From contig PHCI01000013.1 in NCBI GenBank assembly GCA_002842205.1, positions 1-64,000 on the forward strand: a stretch of DNA of 64,000 bases. Reading direction: 5' to 3'. Positions 7,812-17,304 of the stretch are shown in pieces. The stretch is from Betaproteobacteria bacterium HGW-Betaproteobacteria-3. GTDB lineage: Bacteria; Pseudomonadota; Gammaproteobacteria; Burkholderiales; Burkholderiaceae_C. The notes beneath the pieces were generated by a model. The model had not been told where the DNA came from. It searched no databases and worked only from the letters and a program-made list of their open reading frames with translations. Within the stretch, counting starts at the first letter, position 1; every line of letters starts with the position of its first letter. Both the position numbers and the translations under genes were made by a program.

Positions 7812-9419
7812 GTGCAGAAAGCCGTTCCCGCCCCTGATCGCCGCCGCCTGTTGCACCTGGCCGCCGCCAGCGCCACCACGCTGTGGCTGCCGCGCAGCGC
7901 CTGGAGCCAGCCGCGCCTTTTGGGCAACCCGTTCACGCTCGGCGTGGCCAGCGGCTCGCCCACGCACGAGGGCGTGGTGCTGTGGACGCGGCTGGCGCTG
8001 GCCACGCTGTTCGGCTCGGTGCTGGGCCAGGAGCCGATCACCGTGCGCTGGGAACTCGCGCACGACGAGGGCTTCCAGCGCATCGTGCAGCGCGGGCAGG
8101 CGCAGGCCTTGGTGGAACTCGCGCACACGGTGCACGTGGAGGTGCAGGGGCTGGAGCCCGACCGCTGGTACCACTACCGTTTCATGGTGGGGGGCGCGGG
8201 CAACGACTGGGTGAGCCCGGTTGGCCGCACCCGCACGTTCCCGGCGCCGGGCACCGACGTCGCGCGGCTGCGGCTGGGCTACGCCTCGTGCCAGCGCTGG
8301 GAGCATGGCTACTTCAGCGCGCACCGGCATCTGGCGCAGGAGCAGCTGGACGCGGTGATGTTCCTGGGCGACTACATCTACGAATACCCCAAAGCCGACA
8401 ACGCCGTGCGCCTGCCCTCGGGCGGCTGGGTGTTGACGCTCGACGACTACCGCCAGCGCTATGCCCTGCACAAGAGCGAGGCCGACCTGCAGGCCGCGCA
8501 CGCCGCCTGCCCGTGGCTCGTGACCTGGGATGACCACGAGGTGCAGAACGACTACGCGGGCCTGCAGGAAGGGGGGAGCGTCCCGGCGGTGGCCAAGTTC
8601 GCTGCGCGCCGCGCCGTGGCCTACCAGGCGTTCTATGAGCACATGCCGCTGCGCGCGAGCGTGCTCACGCGCGCGCTGGGCGGGCTGGCCACTGGCGCCG
8701 AAATGCGCATCTACGGTCGCGTGCCGTTCGGCAAGCTCGCCACGCTGTACCTGCTGGACGACCGCCAGTACCGTGACCCACAGGTCTGCACACCGGGCGG
8801 CAACGCGGGTTCGGGCACGCTCAACCCGGACACCTGCGCCGCCTGGAAGGACCCGGCCCGCACACTGCTGGGTGCCGCGCAGGAGCAATGGCTGGACGCG
8901 GCGCTGGCGCAGGCACGCTCCGCGGGCGCGGGCTGGAACGTGATCGGCCAGCAGTCGATCGTCGGGCGTCGCGACTTCCGGCCCGGCCCGGCCGTCTCGT
9001 TGTGGAACGACGGCTGGGACGGCTATGAGGCGGCGCGTGGGCGTCTGGTGGCGTCGCTGCAGAAACACCGGCCCGCCAATCCGGTGCTGCTGGGCGGCGA
9101 CGTGCACGAGAACTGGGTCGGCCATGTGAAGGCCGACTACGCCGACCCCGCCAGCGCGGCGGTGGGCGTGGAGTTTTGCGGCACCAGCATCAGCGCGCGC
9201 TCGGGCGGCGGTGCCAGGACAGCGGAGCGGCTGGCCGAGAACCCGCACTTCGTGTTCGCCGACGCCGAGCGCAGGGGCTACGGCGTGGTCGAGATCACGC
9301 CGAAGGCGCTCACCACCACGCTCAGGGTGGTGGACGATGTGACGCGCAAGGACGCCCGCATCGGAACGCTGGCGCGCTTTTCCGTGTCAGCGGGGCGATC
9401 AGTCGTCGAGCGCGCCTGA
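7812..9419 (+). CDS. phoD: PhoD-family alkaline phosphatase, Tat-exported
   Basis: A 535-residue PhoD-like metallophosphatase. It opens with a twin-arginine-type leader (DRRRLLHLAAASATTLWLP at 9-27), so it is probably exported folded. The N-terminal beta domain (to about 150) is followed by the catalytic domain, with YASCQRWEHGYF, LGDYIYEY, TWDDHEVQNDY and, late, LLGGDVHENW, which hold the Fe/Ca ligands. It should release phosphate from phosphodiesters or monoesters. The start is GTG with AGGA six bases upstream. The gene converges on serB with an 11-bp gap. Confidence 0.9.
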   Translation: MQKAVPAPDRRRLLHLAAASATTLWLPRSAWSQPRLLGNPFTLGVASGSPTHEGVVLWTRLALATLFGSVLGQEPITVRWELAHDEGFQRIVQRGQAQALVELAHTVHVEVQGLEPDRWYHYRFMVGGAGNDWVSPVGRTRTFPAPGTDVARLRLGYASCQRWEHGYFSAHRHLAQEQLDAVMFLGDYIYEYPKADNAVRLPSGGWVLTLDDYRQRYALHKSEADLQAAHAACPWLVTWDDHEVQNDYAGLQEGGSVPAVAKFAARRAVAYQAFYEHMPLRASVLTRALGGLATGAEMRIYGRVPFGKLATLYLLDDRQYRDPQVCTPGGNAGSGTLNPDTCAAWKDPARTLLGAAQEQWLDAALAQARSAGAGWNVIGQQSIVGRRDFRPGPAVSLWNDGWDGYEAARGRLVASLQKHRPANPVLLGGDVHENWVGHVKADYADPASAAVGVEFCGTSISARSGGGARTAERLAENPHFVFADAERRGYGVVEITPKALTTTLRVVDDVTRKDARIGTLARFSVSAGRSVVERA

Positions 9420-9430
9420 TCACGTGCGCG

Positions 9431-10153
9431 TCAGCGCAGCACCTCCAGCAGGCGGTCCAGGCCGCCGCTGTGGATGGCCACCATCGCCTGCTCGCGCACC
9501 CTGGGTTTGGCGTGGTAGGCCACGGACAGACCGGCGGCATCCATCATGGGCAGGTCGTTGGCGCCGTCGCCCATGGCGATGCACTGCGCCGGTTCGATGC
9601 CCAGCAGTGAGGCCACTTCGAGCAGCGTGCGGCGTTTTTCCGCGCCATCGCATATGTCGCCCCAGGGCTGATCGACCATGCGGCCTGTGAGTTCGCCGCA
9701 GTTGGGGCCGCTGCGCACTTCGAGCACGTTGGCGCGCACGAAGTCGATACCCAGCGTGTCGCGAACCCGATGGGCAAAGAAGGTGAAACCGCCAGAGACC
9801 AGCAGCACCTTCAAGTCGGCCGCCTTGCACGCGCCGATGAGCTCGGCCGCGCCGGGGTTGATGCGCAGGCGCTCGACGTACACCTGTTCCATGTCGGCGA
9901 TGGTCACGCCCCTGAGCAGTGCCACGCGCTGGCGCAGGCTTTCCTTGTAGTCGGCAATCTCGCCGCGCATGGCCGCTTCGGTGATGGCCGCCACCTCGGC
10001 CTTGCAGCCGACGGCGTCGGCAATCTCGTCCACGCATTCGATGTTGATGAGCGTGGAATCCATGTCGAACGCGATGAGCTTGAAGCTGCGCAGCGCAAGC
10101 GGCGGCGTGAAGCGCTGGACGACGAGGCCGGGGGAAATTTCCAGGGGTTTCAT
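9431..10153 (-). CDS. serB: Phosphoserine phosphatase SerB
   Basis: A 240-residue HAD-family enzyme for the last step of serine synthesis: O-phosphoserine to serine plus phosphate. DMDST at 30-34 holds the nucleophile D30 and general acid D32. LLVSGGFTFF gives motif II and GDGANDLPM gives motif IV. The CVDEIAD helix and the GRMV region match SerB. The N-terminal ACT-like domain of longer SerB proteins is absent. Its ATG overlaps the mfd stop by four bases (ATGA), so it is translated from the mfd message. Confidence 0.95.
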   Translation of the reverse strand: MKPLEISPGLVVQRFTPPLALRSFKLIAFDMDSTLINIECVDEIADAVGCKAEVAAITEAAMRGEIADYKESLRQRVALLRGVTIADMEQVYVERLRINPGAAELIGACKAADLKVLLVSGGFTFFAHRVRDTLGIDFVRANVLEVRSGPNCGELTGRMVDQPWGDICDGAEKRRTLLEVASLLGIEPAQCIAMGDGANDLPMMDAAGLSVAYHAKPRVREQAMVAIHSGGLDRLLEVLR

Positions 10154-13100
10154 GCGAGGGCGGGCGTTGAAATGGGTTGGCCAAGGGAGCGAAGCACGTC
10201 GCGCACCATCTGGGCGCGGTCTTTGGGGTTTGTCAGTGCGCGCTCGATGCGCAGTTTTTCGTTGCCGACCAGCTTGATGTGCCGGTTCTTCTGGATGAGA
10301 TCGAGGATGCGCGTCGGCTCCACCGGTGCGTCCTTGCGAAAGCTGATGTGGATGACGCCGGGCGCCGCGTCGACCTTGACCACACCGTACGGTCTGGCGA
10401 TCACGCGCAGGCGGTGCACGTCGATCAGCGTCTGCGCCTGCGGCGGCAGTTTGCCGAAGCGGTCCACGATTTCCTCCAGCAGCGCGTCGATCTGGTCGGT
10501 GTTTTTGGCGGTGGCCAGTTTCTTGTAGAACGACAGGCGCAGGTGCACGTCGCCGCAGTAGTCGTCGGGCAGCAGGGCGGGCGCGTGCAGGTTGATGTCG
10601 GTGACCACGCCGAGCGGGCTCAGCAGGTCGGGTTCCTTGCCGGCTTTCAGCGACGCCACGGCCTCGTTGAGCATCTCGTTGTAGAGCTGGAAGCCGATCT
10701 CCAGCATGTTGCCGCTCTGGTTTTCGCCCAGCACCTCGCCCGCGCCGCGGATCTCCAGGTCGTGCATGGCCAGGTAAAAGCCCGAACCCAGCTCTTCCAT
10801 CTGCTGGATGGCGTCAAGCCGCTGCTGTGCCTGCTTGGTCAGGCTCTCCTTGTCGGGCACCATGAGGTAGGCATAGGCTTGGTGGTGCGAGCGGCCCACG
10901 CGCCCACGCAGCTGGTGCAGCTGCGCCAGGCCGAATTTGTCGGCGCGGCTGATGACGATGGTGTTGGCGCTGGGCACGTCGATGCCGGTTTCGATGATGG
11001 TCGAGCACAGCAGCAGATTGAAGCGCTGCGCCACGAAGTCGCGCATCACGCGCTCCAAGTCGCGCTCGGGCATCTGGCCATGGGCCACGGCGATGCGCGC
11101 CTCGGGCAGGATTTCTTCGAGCCGGGCGCGGCGGTTCTCGATGGTTTCCACCTCGTTGTGCAAAAAGTAAATCTGTCCGCCGCGCTTGAGCTCGCGCAGC
11201 ACCGCCTCACGAATGACGCCGTTGCCTTCGTCGCGCACAAAGGTCTTGATGGCCAGGCGGCGCTGCGGCGCGGTGGCAATGACCGAGAGGTCGCGGATGC
11301 CCTCCAGCGCCATGCCCAGCGTGCGCGGGATGGGCGTGGCGGTGAGCGTGAGCACATCCACCTCGGCCCGCAGCGCCTTCATGGCCTCCTTGTGGCGCAC
11401 GCCAAAGCGGTGCTCCTCGTCGATGATGAGCAGGCCGAGGTTCTTGAACTTGGTGGATTCGCTGAGCAGCTTGTGCGTTCCCACCACGATGTCCACGCTG
11501 CCGTCGGCGATGCCCTTGATCGACGCGGTGATTTCCTTGCCCGAGCGGAAGCGCGAGACTTCAGCCACCTTCACGGGCCACTTGGAAAAGCGGTCCACCA
11601 GCGTCTGGAAATGCTGTTCGGCCAGCAGCGTGGTGGGTGCAAGAAACGCCACCTGGCGCCCGCCCGTGACGGCAATGAAGGCGGCGCGCAAGGCCACCTC
11701 GGTCTTGCCAAAGCCCACGTCGCCGCAGACCAGCCGGTCCATCGGGCGCGGGCTGATCATGTCCTGGATGACGGCGTGGATGGCGGCGCGCTGGTCGGCG
11801 GTTTCCTCGAACCCGAAATCGTTGGAGAAGGTTTCGTAGTCCTGCGGGCTGTAGCGGAAAGCGTGGCCCTCGCGTGCCGCACGGCGTGCGTAGATGTTGA
11901 GCAGTTCGGCGGCCGAGTCGCGGATCTGTTCGGCGGCCTTGCGTTTGGCTTTTTCCCACTGGCCGCTGCCCAGGCGGTGCAGTGGGGCCTCGTCGGCGCT
12001 CACGCCGGTGTAGCGGCTGATCTGGTGCAGCTGGCTGACCGGCACGTACAGCGTGGCCTGGTCGGCGTATTCGAGGTGCAGGAATTCCTGCATGGAGGCG
12101 GTGCCGTCTGGGTTGCGGTCGCCCATGTCAAGGTTGACCAGGCCGCGGTAGCGGCCGATGCCGTGCGACGCGTGCACCACCGGATCGCTCACGTTGAGCT
12201 CCGACAGGTCCTTGATCAGCGCTTCGACGTCGCTGACCTGCTCCTGCTTCTTGCGGCGCCGCGCCGTGGGTCCGGCGGCAAACAGCTCGGTTTCGGTGAC
12301 GAAGTCAATGCCTTCGGCGGTCCAGCTGAACCCCGCGTTGAGCGCCGCGGTGGCAATGCCGAGCAGCTCGGTGCTGTGCTGGAATTCGTCAAGCGAGTCA
12401 AAAGCCGGGGGCGAGAGATCGCTCGCACGCAGGAAGTCGAGCAGGCTTTCGCGGCGCCCGTCGCTTTCGGCCAGCAGCAGCACCTTGTGTGCGGTGTTGC
12501 GGAGGTGGGCCTTCAGGCGCGCCAGCGGGTCTTCGGCGCCGCGCACCACGGTCATCTCGGGCAGCGGCTCGAATTCGGCCCAGCCTGCGGCGTCACCGGG
12601 CTGGCGCAGCGCCAGTTGGGCGTGCCCGTTGGCGAGCGAGAAAAACTGCTCGGGCGACAGGAAAAGTGTTTCAGGTGGCAACACCGGCCGCTCCGGGTCG
12701 CCCTGCGCCAACCGGTAGCGTTCGCGCGTGTCCTGCCAGAAACTCTGGAACGCGGGCTCAAGGTCGCCATGCAGCACCACGGTGGCGTCGCCGCCCCCCG
12801 GGCCCGCGAGGTAGTCGAACACGGTGGCCGTGTCCTCGAAGAACAGCGGCAGGTAGTATTCGATGCCAGCGGTGGCCACACCGTTGCCGATGTCCTTGTA
12901 GATGCGGCTCTTGGTGGGGTCGCCCTCCAGCAGCTCACGCCAGCGGTTGCGAAAGCGCGCACGGGCGTCGGCGTCCATGGGGAACTCACGGCCTGGCAGC
13001 AGGCGAACCTCGGGCACGGGGTAGAGGCTGCGCTGGCTGTCGGGGTCGAAGGTGCGGATCGAGTCGATCTCGTCGTCCCACAAATCCACGCGGTAAGGCA

Positions 13101-13653
13101 CCTGCGAGCCCATGGGGAACAGGTCGATCAGGCCACCGCGCACCGCGTATTCCCCGGGGCCGACCACCTGCGTCACGTGGCTGTAGCCGGCCAGCGTGAG
13201 CTGGGCCTTGAGCCGGGCCTCGTCGAGCTTTTGCTTGACTTTGAACTCAAACGTGTAGGCCGCCAGAAAGCTCGGGGGGGCCAGCCGGTACAAGGCCGTG
13301 GTGGCGGGCACGATGACCACGTCGGCGCCAGCGCTGCGGTCGCGCTGGCCGCTCGCCACGTGCAGGCGCCACAGCGTGGCCAGCCGTTCGCTGATCAGGT
13401 CCTGGTGCGGCGAAAAGCTGTCGTAGGGCAGCGTCTCCCAGTCGGGGAACAGGGCGCAGCGCAGATCGGGCGCGAAAAACGCGATTTCGTCCATCAGCCG
13501 TTGCGCATCGGTGGCGTCGGCGGTCACGATGGCGGTCAGGCGCCCGGCAGCTTTTTCGCGCTCGGCCAGGCGGGCGATCAGCAGTGCGTCGGCCGACCCG
13601 GCGGGGCGGGGCAGCGTGTAGCGTTTGCCGGTGGTGAGTTTGGGCAGGTCCAT
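10150..13653 (-). CDS. mfd: Transcription-repair coupling factor Mfd
   Basis: An 1167-residue, full-length Mfd. It removes RNA polymerase stalled at lesions and recruits UvrA. The order is a UvrB-like N-terminal module, then the RNAP-interacting domain (HASHGIGRYRGLVNL), an SF2 translocase with GDVGFGKTEVALRA (Walker A), DEEH in LLIIDEEHRFGVRHKE (Walker B), TATPIPRTL, and QLRGRVGRS (motif VI), then the C-terminal autoinhibitory domain. The start MDLPKL is preferred over an upstream ATG that would read through the GC hairpin. The promoter region is shared with ispD, and serB follows with overlap. Confidence 0.97.
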   Translation of the reverse strand: MDLPKLTTGKRYTLPRPAGSADALLIARLAEREKAAGRLTAIVTADATDAQRLMDEIAFFAPDLRCALFPDWETLPYDSFSPHQDLISERLATLWRLHVASGQRDRSAGADVVIVPATTALYRLAPPSFLAAYTFEFKVKQKLDEARLKAQLTLAGYSHVTQVVGPGEYAVRGGLIDLFPMGSQVPYRVDLWDDEIDSIRTFDPDSQRSLYPVPEVRLLPGREFPMDADARARFRNRWRELLEGDPTKSRIYKDIGNGVATAGIEYYLPLFFEDTATVFDYLAGPGGGDATVVLHGDLEPAFQSFWQDTRERYRLAQGDPERPVLPPETLFLSPEQFFSLANGHAQLALRQPGDAAGWAEFEPLPEMTVVRGAEDPLARLKAHLRNTAHKVLLLAESDGRRESLLDFLRASDLSPPAFDSLDEFQHSTELLGIATAALNAGFSWTAEGIDFVTETELFAAGPTARRRKKQEQVSDVEALIKDLSELNVSDPVVHASHGIGRYRGLVNLDMGDRNPDGTASMQEFLHLEYADQATLYVPVSQLHQISRYTGVSADEAPLHRLGSGQWEKAKRKAAEQIRDSAAELLNIYARRAAREGHAFRYSPQDYETFSNDFGFEETADQRAAIHAVIQDMISPRPMDRLVCGDVGFGKTEVALRAAFIAVTGGRQVAFLAPTTLLAEQHFQTLVDRFSKWPVKVAEVSRFRSGKEITASIKGIADGSVDIVVGTHKLLSESTKFKNLGLLIIDEEHRFGVRHKEAMKALRAEVDVLTLTATPIPRTLGMALEGIRDLSVIATAPQRRLAIKTFVRDEGNGVIREAVLRELKRGGQIYFLHNEVETIENRRARLEEILPEARIAVAHGQMPERDLERVMRDFVAQRFNLLLCSTIIETGIDVPSANTIVISRADKFGLAQLHQLRGRVGRSHHQAYAYLMVPDKESLTKQAQQRLDAIQQMEELGSGFYLAMHDLEIRGAGEVLGENQSGNMLEIGFQLYNEMLNEAVASLKAGKEPDLLSPLGVVTDINLHAPALLPDDYCGDVHLRLSFYKKLATAKNTDQIDALLEEIVDRFGKLPPQAQTLIDVHRLRVIARPYGVVKVDAAPGVIHISFRKDAPVEPTRILDLIQKNRHIKLVGNEKLRIERALTNPKDRAQMVRDVLRSLGQPISTPALA

Positions 13654-13673
13654 GGTGTCCAGAAATACGCAAA

Positions 13674-13722
13674 CACCCCCCGCCGTGCTGGGCGGGGGGT
13701 GCGCAAGGCCTGATTCTAGAAT
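13674..13722. promoter_or_regulatory. Divergent mfd/ispD control region with GC hairpin
   Basis: CACCCCCCGCC (13674-13684) and GGCGGGGGGTG (13691-13701) form a perfect 11-pair stem with a six-base loop. Nearby, ATTCTAGAAT (13713-13722) is a ten-base palindrome, so TAGAAT can be read as a -10 on either strand. Used leftward it would put the hairpin in the mfd leader, 20 bases before its ATG. Used rightward it would leave ispD almost leaderless. Promoter use is inferred; the palindromes are seen. Confidence 0.5.
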
Positions 13723-13735
13723 GCATGCACTTCCC

Positions 13736-14446
13736 ATGACGCAAACCACCCCTCAAGATCCCCAAGCCCGGCTTTTTGCGCTGATCCCCTGTGCGGGCAG
13801 CGGCGCGCGCGCCGGCACCGCGCAACCCAAGCAATACCAGCCGGTGGCCGGGCAGCCCATGGTGCTGCACACGCTGGCCGCTTTGGCGCGGGTGGCACGC
13901 CTCACGGCGGTGCTGGTGGTGGTGGCGCCCGGTGACGCGACGCTGAACGCCGCTGCGCCCCGGCTGCAGGTGGCACCCTGCGGCGGCCCGACGCGTGCGG
14001 CCAGCGTGCGCAACGGGCTGAGCGCGCTGCGTGCGCAGGGCGCGGCCGACACCGACTGGGTGCTGGTGCACGACGCCGCGCGCTGCCTGGTGACGCCGGA
14101 ACTGGTCGATCGCCTGATCGACGCCTGTCTGCGCGACGCCGTGGGTGGCCTGCTGGCCCACCGGGTCGCCGATACGCTCAAACAGGCCGTCGATGGGCGT
14201 GCTGCGGCCACCCTCGACCGCCGTGACAAATGGCTGGCGCAGACGCCGCAGATGTTCCGCATTGGCGCGCTGGCGCAGGCGCTGGACCGGGCGCAGCAGG
14301 TCGGCCTGGAGGTGACCGACGAGGCCAGCGCCATGGAGGCAGCCGGCCACGCCCCGCTGCTGGTGCCGGGCGGGGCGCAGAATTTCAAGGTCACCTGGCC
14401 GGAAGACTTTGCCCTGGCCGAAGCGATTTTGAGGAGCCGTGAATGA
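13736..14446 (+). CDS. ispD: IspD, MEP cytidylyltransferase
   Basis: A 236-residue enzyme that joins CTP to 2-C-methyl-D-erythritol 4-phosphate in non-mevalonate isoprenoid synthesis. It has [20 protein letters not shown] (the CTP-binding loop with the catalytic Lys), [12 protein letters not shown] and VTDEASAME. An in-frame ATG at 13721 is possible, but no clear ribosome site favours either start. It overlaps ispF by four bases (ATGA), as expected for an ispDF operon. The dxr gene of the same pathway is at 37.3 kb. Confidence 0.95.
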   Translation: MTQTTPQDPQARLFALIPCAGSGARAGTAQPKQYQPVAGQPMVLHTLAALARVARLTAVLVVVAPGDATLNAAAPRLQVAPCGGPTRAASVRNGLSALRAQGAADTDWVLVHDAARCLVTPELVDRLIDACLRDAVGGLLAHRVADTLKQAVDGRAAATLDRRDKWLAQTPQMFRIGALAQALDRAQQVGLEVTDEASAMEAAGHAPLLVPGGAQNFKVTWPEDFALAEAILRSRE

Positions 14447-14919
14447 CGATGCGTGTGGGTGAGGGCTGGGATGTGCACCAACTGGTGGCCGGGCGCAAGC
14501 TTGTGATCGGCGGCGTGGAGATCCCGTTTGACAAGGGGCTGCTGGGCCATTCGGACGCCGACGTGCTGCTGCACGCCATCACCGATGCGCTGCTGGGTGC
14601 CGCCGCGCTGGGCGACATCGGACGGCATTTCCCGGACACCGACCCGCAGTTTGCCGGCGCCGATTCGGCCGTGCTGCTGGCCGAGGCGGCACGCCGCGTG
14701 CGGGCGCAGGGCTACGCCATCGTCAACATTGACAGCACCGTGATCGCCCAGGCGCCCAAACTGGCGCCCTACATCGACGCCATGCGCGCGGCCATTGCGC
14801 AGGCGCTGGCGCTGGAGGTGGGGCAGGTGAACGTGAAGGCCAAGACGGCCGAGAAACTGGGCCCGGTGGGCGAAGGGCGCAGCATCGAGGCCCGCGCCAT
14901 AACGCTACTTGAAAAATAG
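14443..14919 (+). CDS. ispF: IspF, MECDP synthase
   Basis: A 158-residue trimeric enzyme that cyclises CDP-ME 2-phosphate to the 2,4-cyclodiphosphate. The zinc ligands D10 and H12 lie in [27 protein letters not shown] gives the third ligand and active-site loop, and [13 protein letters not shown] is the conserved C-terminal segment. The last residues (TLLEK) and the TAG stop come from a copy of the interspersed element, so the natural C-terminus appears to have been reset by the repeat. It converges on the EnvZ-like kinase gene. Confidence 0.96.
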   Translation: MTMRVGEGWDVHQLVAGRKLVIGGVEIPFDKGLLGHSDADVLLHAITDALLGAAALGDIGRHFPDTDPQFAGADSAVLLAEAARRVRAQGYAIVNIDSTVIAQAPKLAPYIDAMRAAIAQALALEVGQVNVKAKTAEKLGPVGEGRSIEARAITLLEK

Positions 14920-14972
14920 CAAACTATTGCCAATTGGCGGGGGCTAATGGCATATTTTGTTCATAAATTCGC
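14904..14972 (-). repeat. Interspersed hairpin element, copy B
   Basis: A reverse copy. On the minus strand it reads AGCCCCCGCCAATTGGCAA and ends in GCTA, nine loop bases, then TAGC (arms 14917-14920 and 14904-14907). The ispF stop codon (14917-14919) is part of one stem arm. It fills the gap between the convergent ispF and EnvZ-like genes and could act as a bidirectional transcript-end hairpin. Confidence 0.78.
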
Positions 14973-14981
14973 CACCAGGCC

Positions 14982-16385
14982 TCATTGGGCCCTTTTCAGC
15001 TTGAAGTGCGCCGCCAGCCCGCCCGATGCGGTGTTGGCCAGCATGAACGAGCCGCCCATGCGCTGGATGGTCTTGTCCACGATCGACAGGCCCAACCCCG
15101 CTCCGGTGGCCGCGGTGCGCGCGGTGTCGCCACGGAAAAAAGGCTTGGTGAGGTTGCGCAGGGCCTCGGGCGAGACGCCGATGCCATGGTCGCGCACCTT
15201 CATCAGCAGCCAGGGGTCACGGGCCCGCGCCACGATGTCCACGCGCGCCACCTCGGTGCCGGGCGAATGGCCGTAGCGTCGGGCGTTTTCGAGCAGGTTC
15301 GAGATCACCCGGGCCAGCTCGACCTGATCGGCCAGCACGTACAGGCCCGGCGGGATGTCGGTCTTGATGACGATATCGTCGTGGTCCTTGATGGCGTACA
15401 GGCAGGATTCGACCACTTCGGTGATCGACACCTTGCGCAGGACCACGTGGTCGGGCCGGGCGTAGTCCAGGAACTTGTCGATGATGGCGTCGAGCTGGGC
15501 GATGTCGGCCGACATGTGCTCGCGCGCGTCGTGGTCGGCCACGCTCATCTCGGTTTCCAGGCGCAAACGGGCCAGGGGCGTGCGCAGGTCGTGCGAGATG
15601 CCGGCCAGCATGACGGCACGGTCCTGCTCGATTTTGGCCAACTGCTCGGCCATGCGATTGAAGCCGATGTTGACCTCGCGGATTTCGCTGGTGACGGCCC
15701 GCTCGTCGAGCTTGCTGGCGTCAAAGTCGCCGTCGCGTACCCGGCTGGCGGCGAACGAGAGCTGCTTGAGCGGCCGGTTGATCAGCCGCGCAATCACTGC
15801 GGCGCCGGCCAGCGACAGCACCGCCGCCGTGATCAGCCAGATCAGCCAGGTGCGCCCGCCCACCGGGCTGACGCGGGAGCGGTCCATCAGCAGCCAGTAG
15901 GTGTCCTTGTCGATCACGAAGCCGACCCACAGGCCTTCTTCGCCATTGACGTTGCGCGCCACCATGGTGCCGGGGCCCAGCCGGGCGGCCAGCTCCTCGG
16001 TGATGCGCTCGTCCAGCGTGCTCTTGTCGAACAGCTGGAACTTGTCGTCGGGTTCGCGCGGCAGGATGCGCACGCCTTCCTGTTCGGCCAGGGTCTTGAT
16101 CAGCGAGACCCGCGCGATGGCGTCCGAGTACACCAGTGCCGCACGGCTCAGGTTGACCAGCGAGGCAATCTGCTGGGCGGTCTGGATGGCACGGGGTTCG
16201 TACTCCAGCGCGCGAAAGGTCTGCAGCCACGCCACGGTGCTGCCCACCAGCAGCAGGGCCAGCATGAAAAACGTGCGCCAGAACAGGCTCAGGCCAACCT
16301 TGCGCCGCGGGCCCAGCGACGCAGGCGCGGTCTCCAGCGGCGCCGGGCTGGTGAATTCAATCCGGGTTTCGGGCTGGGCGCTCAT
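14982..16385 (-). CDS. envZ: EnvZ-like sensor histidine kinase
   Basis: A 467-residue inner-membrane kinase. TM1 lies at about 35-55 (FWRTFFMLALLLVGSTVAWL) and a periplasmic loop runs to about 175. TM2 (TWLIWLITAAVLSLAGAAVIA) is followed by a HAMP linker. The dimerisation helix holds the phospho-acceptor His in GISHDLRTPLARLRLE. The ATPase domain has N box NLLENARRYG, G1 DHGIGVSPE and G2 GAGLGLSIV. It is 23 bases downstream of the ompR gene, and the pair likely senses osmotic or envelope state and controls porins. The signal is inferred from family only. Confidence 0.92.
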   Translation of the reverse strand: MSAQPETRIEFTSPAPLETAPASLGPRRKVGLSLFWRTFFMLALLLVGSTVAWLQTFRALEYEPRAIQTAQQIASLVNLSRAALVYSDAIARVSLIKTLAEQEGVRILPREPDDKFQLFDKSTLDERITEELAARLGPGTMVARNVNGEEGLWVGFVIDKDTYWLLMDRSRVSPVGGRTWLIWLITAAVLSLAGAAVIARLINRPLKQLSFAASRVRDGDFDASKLDERAVTSEIREVNIGFNRMAEQLAKIEQDRAVMLAGISHDLRTPLARLRLETEMSVADHDAREHMSADIAQLDAIIDKFLDYARPDHVVLRKVSITEVVESCLYAIKDHDDIVIKTDIPPGLYVLADQVELARVISNLLENARRYGHSPGTEVARVDIVARARDPWLLMKVRDHGIGVSPEALRNLTKPFFRGDTARTAATGAGLGLSIVDKTIQRMGGSFMLANTASGGLAAHFKLKRAQ

Positions 16386-16408
16386 TCAGGGGCTCCGGCG
16401 CGCTCCCG

Positions 16409-17140
16409 TCAACCCGCGCCGTCCGGCACGAACACGTAGCCCACGCCCCACACCGTCTGGATGTAGCGGGGCGAGGCAGCGTCCAGCTCCACCAGTTTGC
16501 GCAGGCGTGACACCTGCACGTCCAGGCTGCGGTCGAACGGCTCGAACTCGCGGCCGCGGGCCAGCTGGGCCAGCTTTTCGCGCGACAGGGGCTGGCGCGG
16601 GTGGCGCACCAGCGCCTTGAGCATGGCGAATTCGCCGGTGGTCAGTGGCAGCTCTTCGTCGTTGCGGCGCAGCGTGCGGGCCCCGAGATCGAACGTGAAG
16701 GGCCCGAAGCTCACCACCTCGTTGTCGGAGGAGGGCGCGCCCGGCGCCTCCTGGGGCGGACGGCGGCGCAGCACGGCGTGCACCCGGGCCAGCAGTTCGC
16801 GCGGGTTGAATGGCTTGCCCAGGTAGTCGTCGGCGCCGACTTCCAGGCCCACGATGCGGTCCACGTCCTCGCCCTTGGCGGTGAGCATGATGATGGGGGT
16901 GCGGTCGTTGGCGGCGCGCAGGCGGCGGCAGATCGACAGGCCGTCTTCGCCGGGCATCATGAGGTCGAGCACGATCAGGTCCACCGTTTCGCGCAGCAGC
17001 ACCCGGCTCAGGGATTTGCCGTCTTCGGCCACCATGACCTCGAAGCCTTCCTGCGTCAGGTAGCGGCGCAGCAGGTCGCGGATGCGTGCGTCGTCATCGA
17101 CCACGAGGATTTTGTCGGTACGGCTTGCAGCTTGGTTCAT
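16409..17140 (-). CDS. ompR: OmpR-family response regulator
   Basis: A 243-residue regulator. The receiver domain (about 10-125) has DDD acidic pocket residues, the phospho-acceptor Asp in LIVLDLMMPGEDG, the Thr in IIMLTAKGE and Lys in YLGKPFNPREL. The C-terminal winged helix ends in YIQTVWGVGYVFVPDGAG, the classic OmpR wing. The start MNQAASRTDKILVVDDD has a weak GGGG site upstream. It is first in a two-gene unit with the EnvZ-like kinase. Confidence 0.94.
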   Translation of the reverse strand: MNQAASRTDKILVVDDDARIRDLLRRYLTQEGFEVMVAEDGKSLSRVLLRETVDLIVLDLMMPGEDGLSICRRLRAANDRTPIIMLTAKGEDVDRIVGLEVGADDYLGKPFNPRELLARVHAVLRRRPPQEAPGAPSSDNEVVSFGPFTFDLGARTLRRNDEELPLTTGEFAMLKALVRHPRQPLSREKLAQLARGREFEPFDRSLDVQVSRLRKLVELDAASPRYIQTVWGVGYVFVPDGAG

Positions 17141-17304
17141 ATCGCCCCAAAGTGAATTTGTAACAGCGCCGATTTTGCGGCGGTTCCCAGCCGGAAAAGC
17201 CGTTTTCGCAACACTTTGACAGACTGTTACACAAGTTGCCGACAGTTGAAGACGGTTTGCCTTGGGGATGTGATCCTTCACGGGTGCCATTTCGTTGCGT
17301 GAAC

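Noticed and set aside
10177-13713. A long open frame opposite mfd (more than 1,100 codons)
   Set aside because: Mfd is unambiguous on the minus strand. The opposite frame is a by-product of high third-position GC and lacks any recognisable motif.
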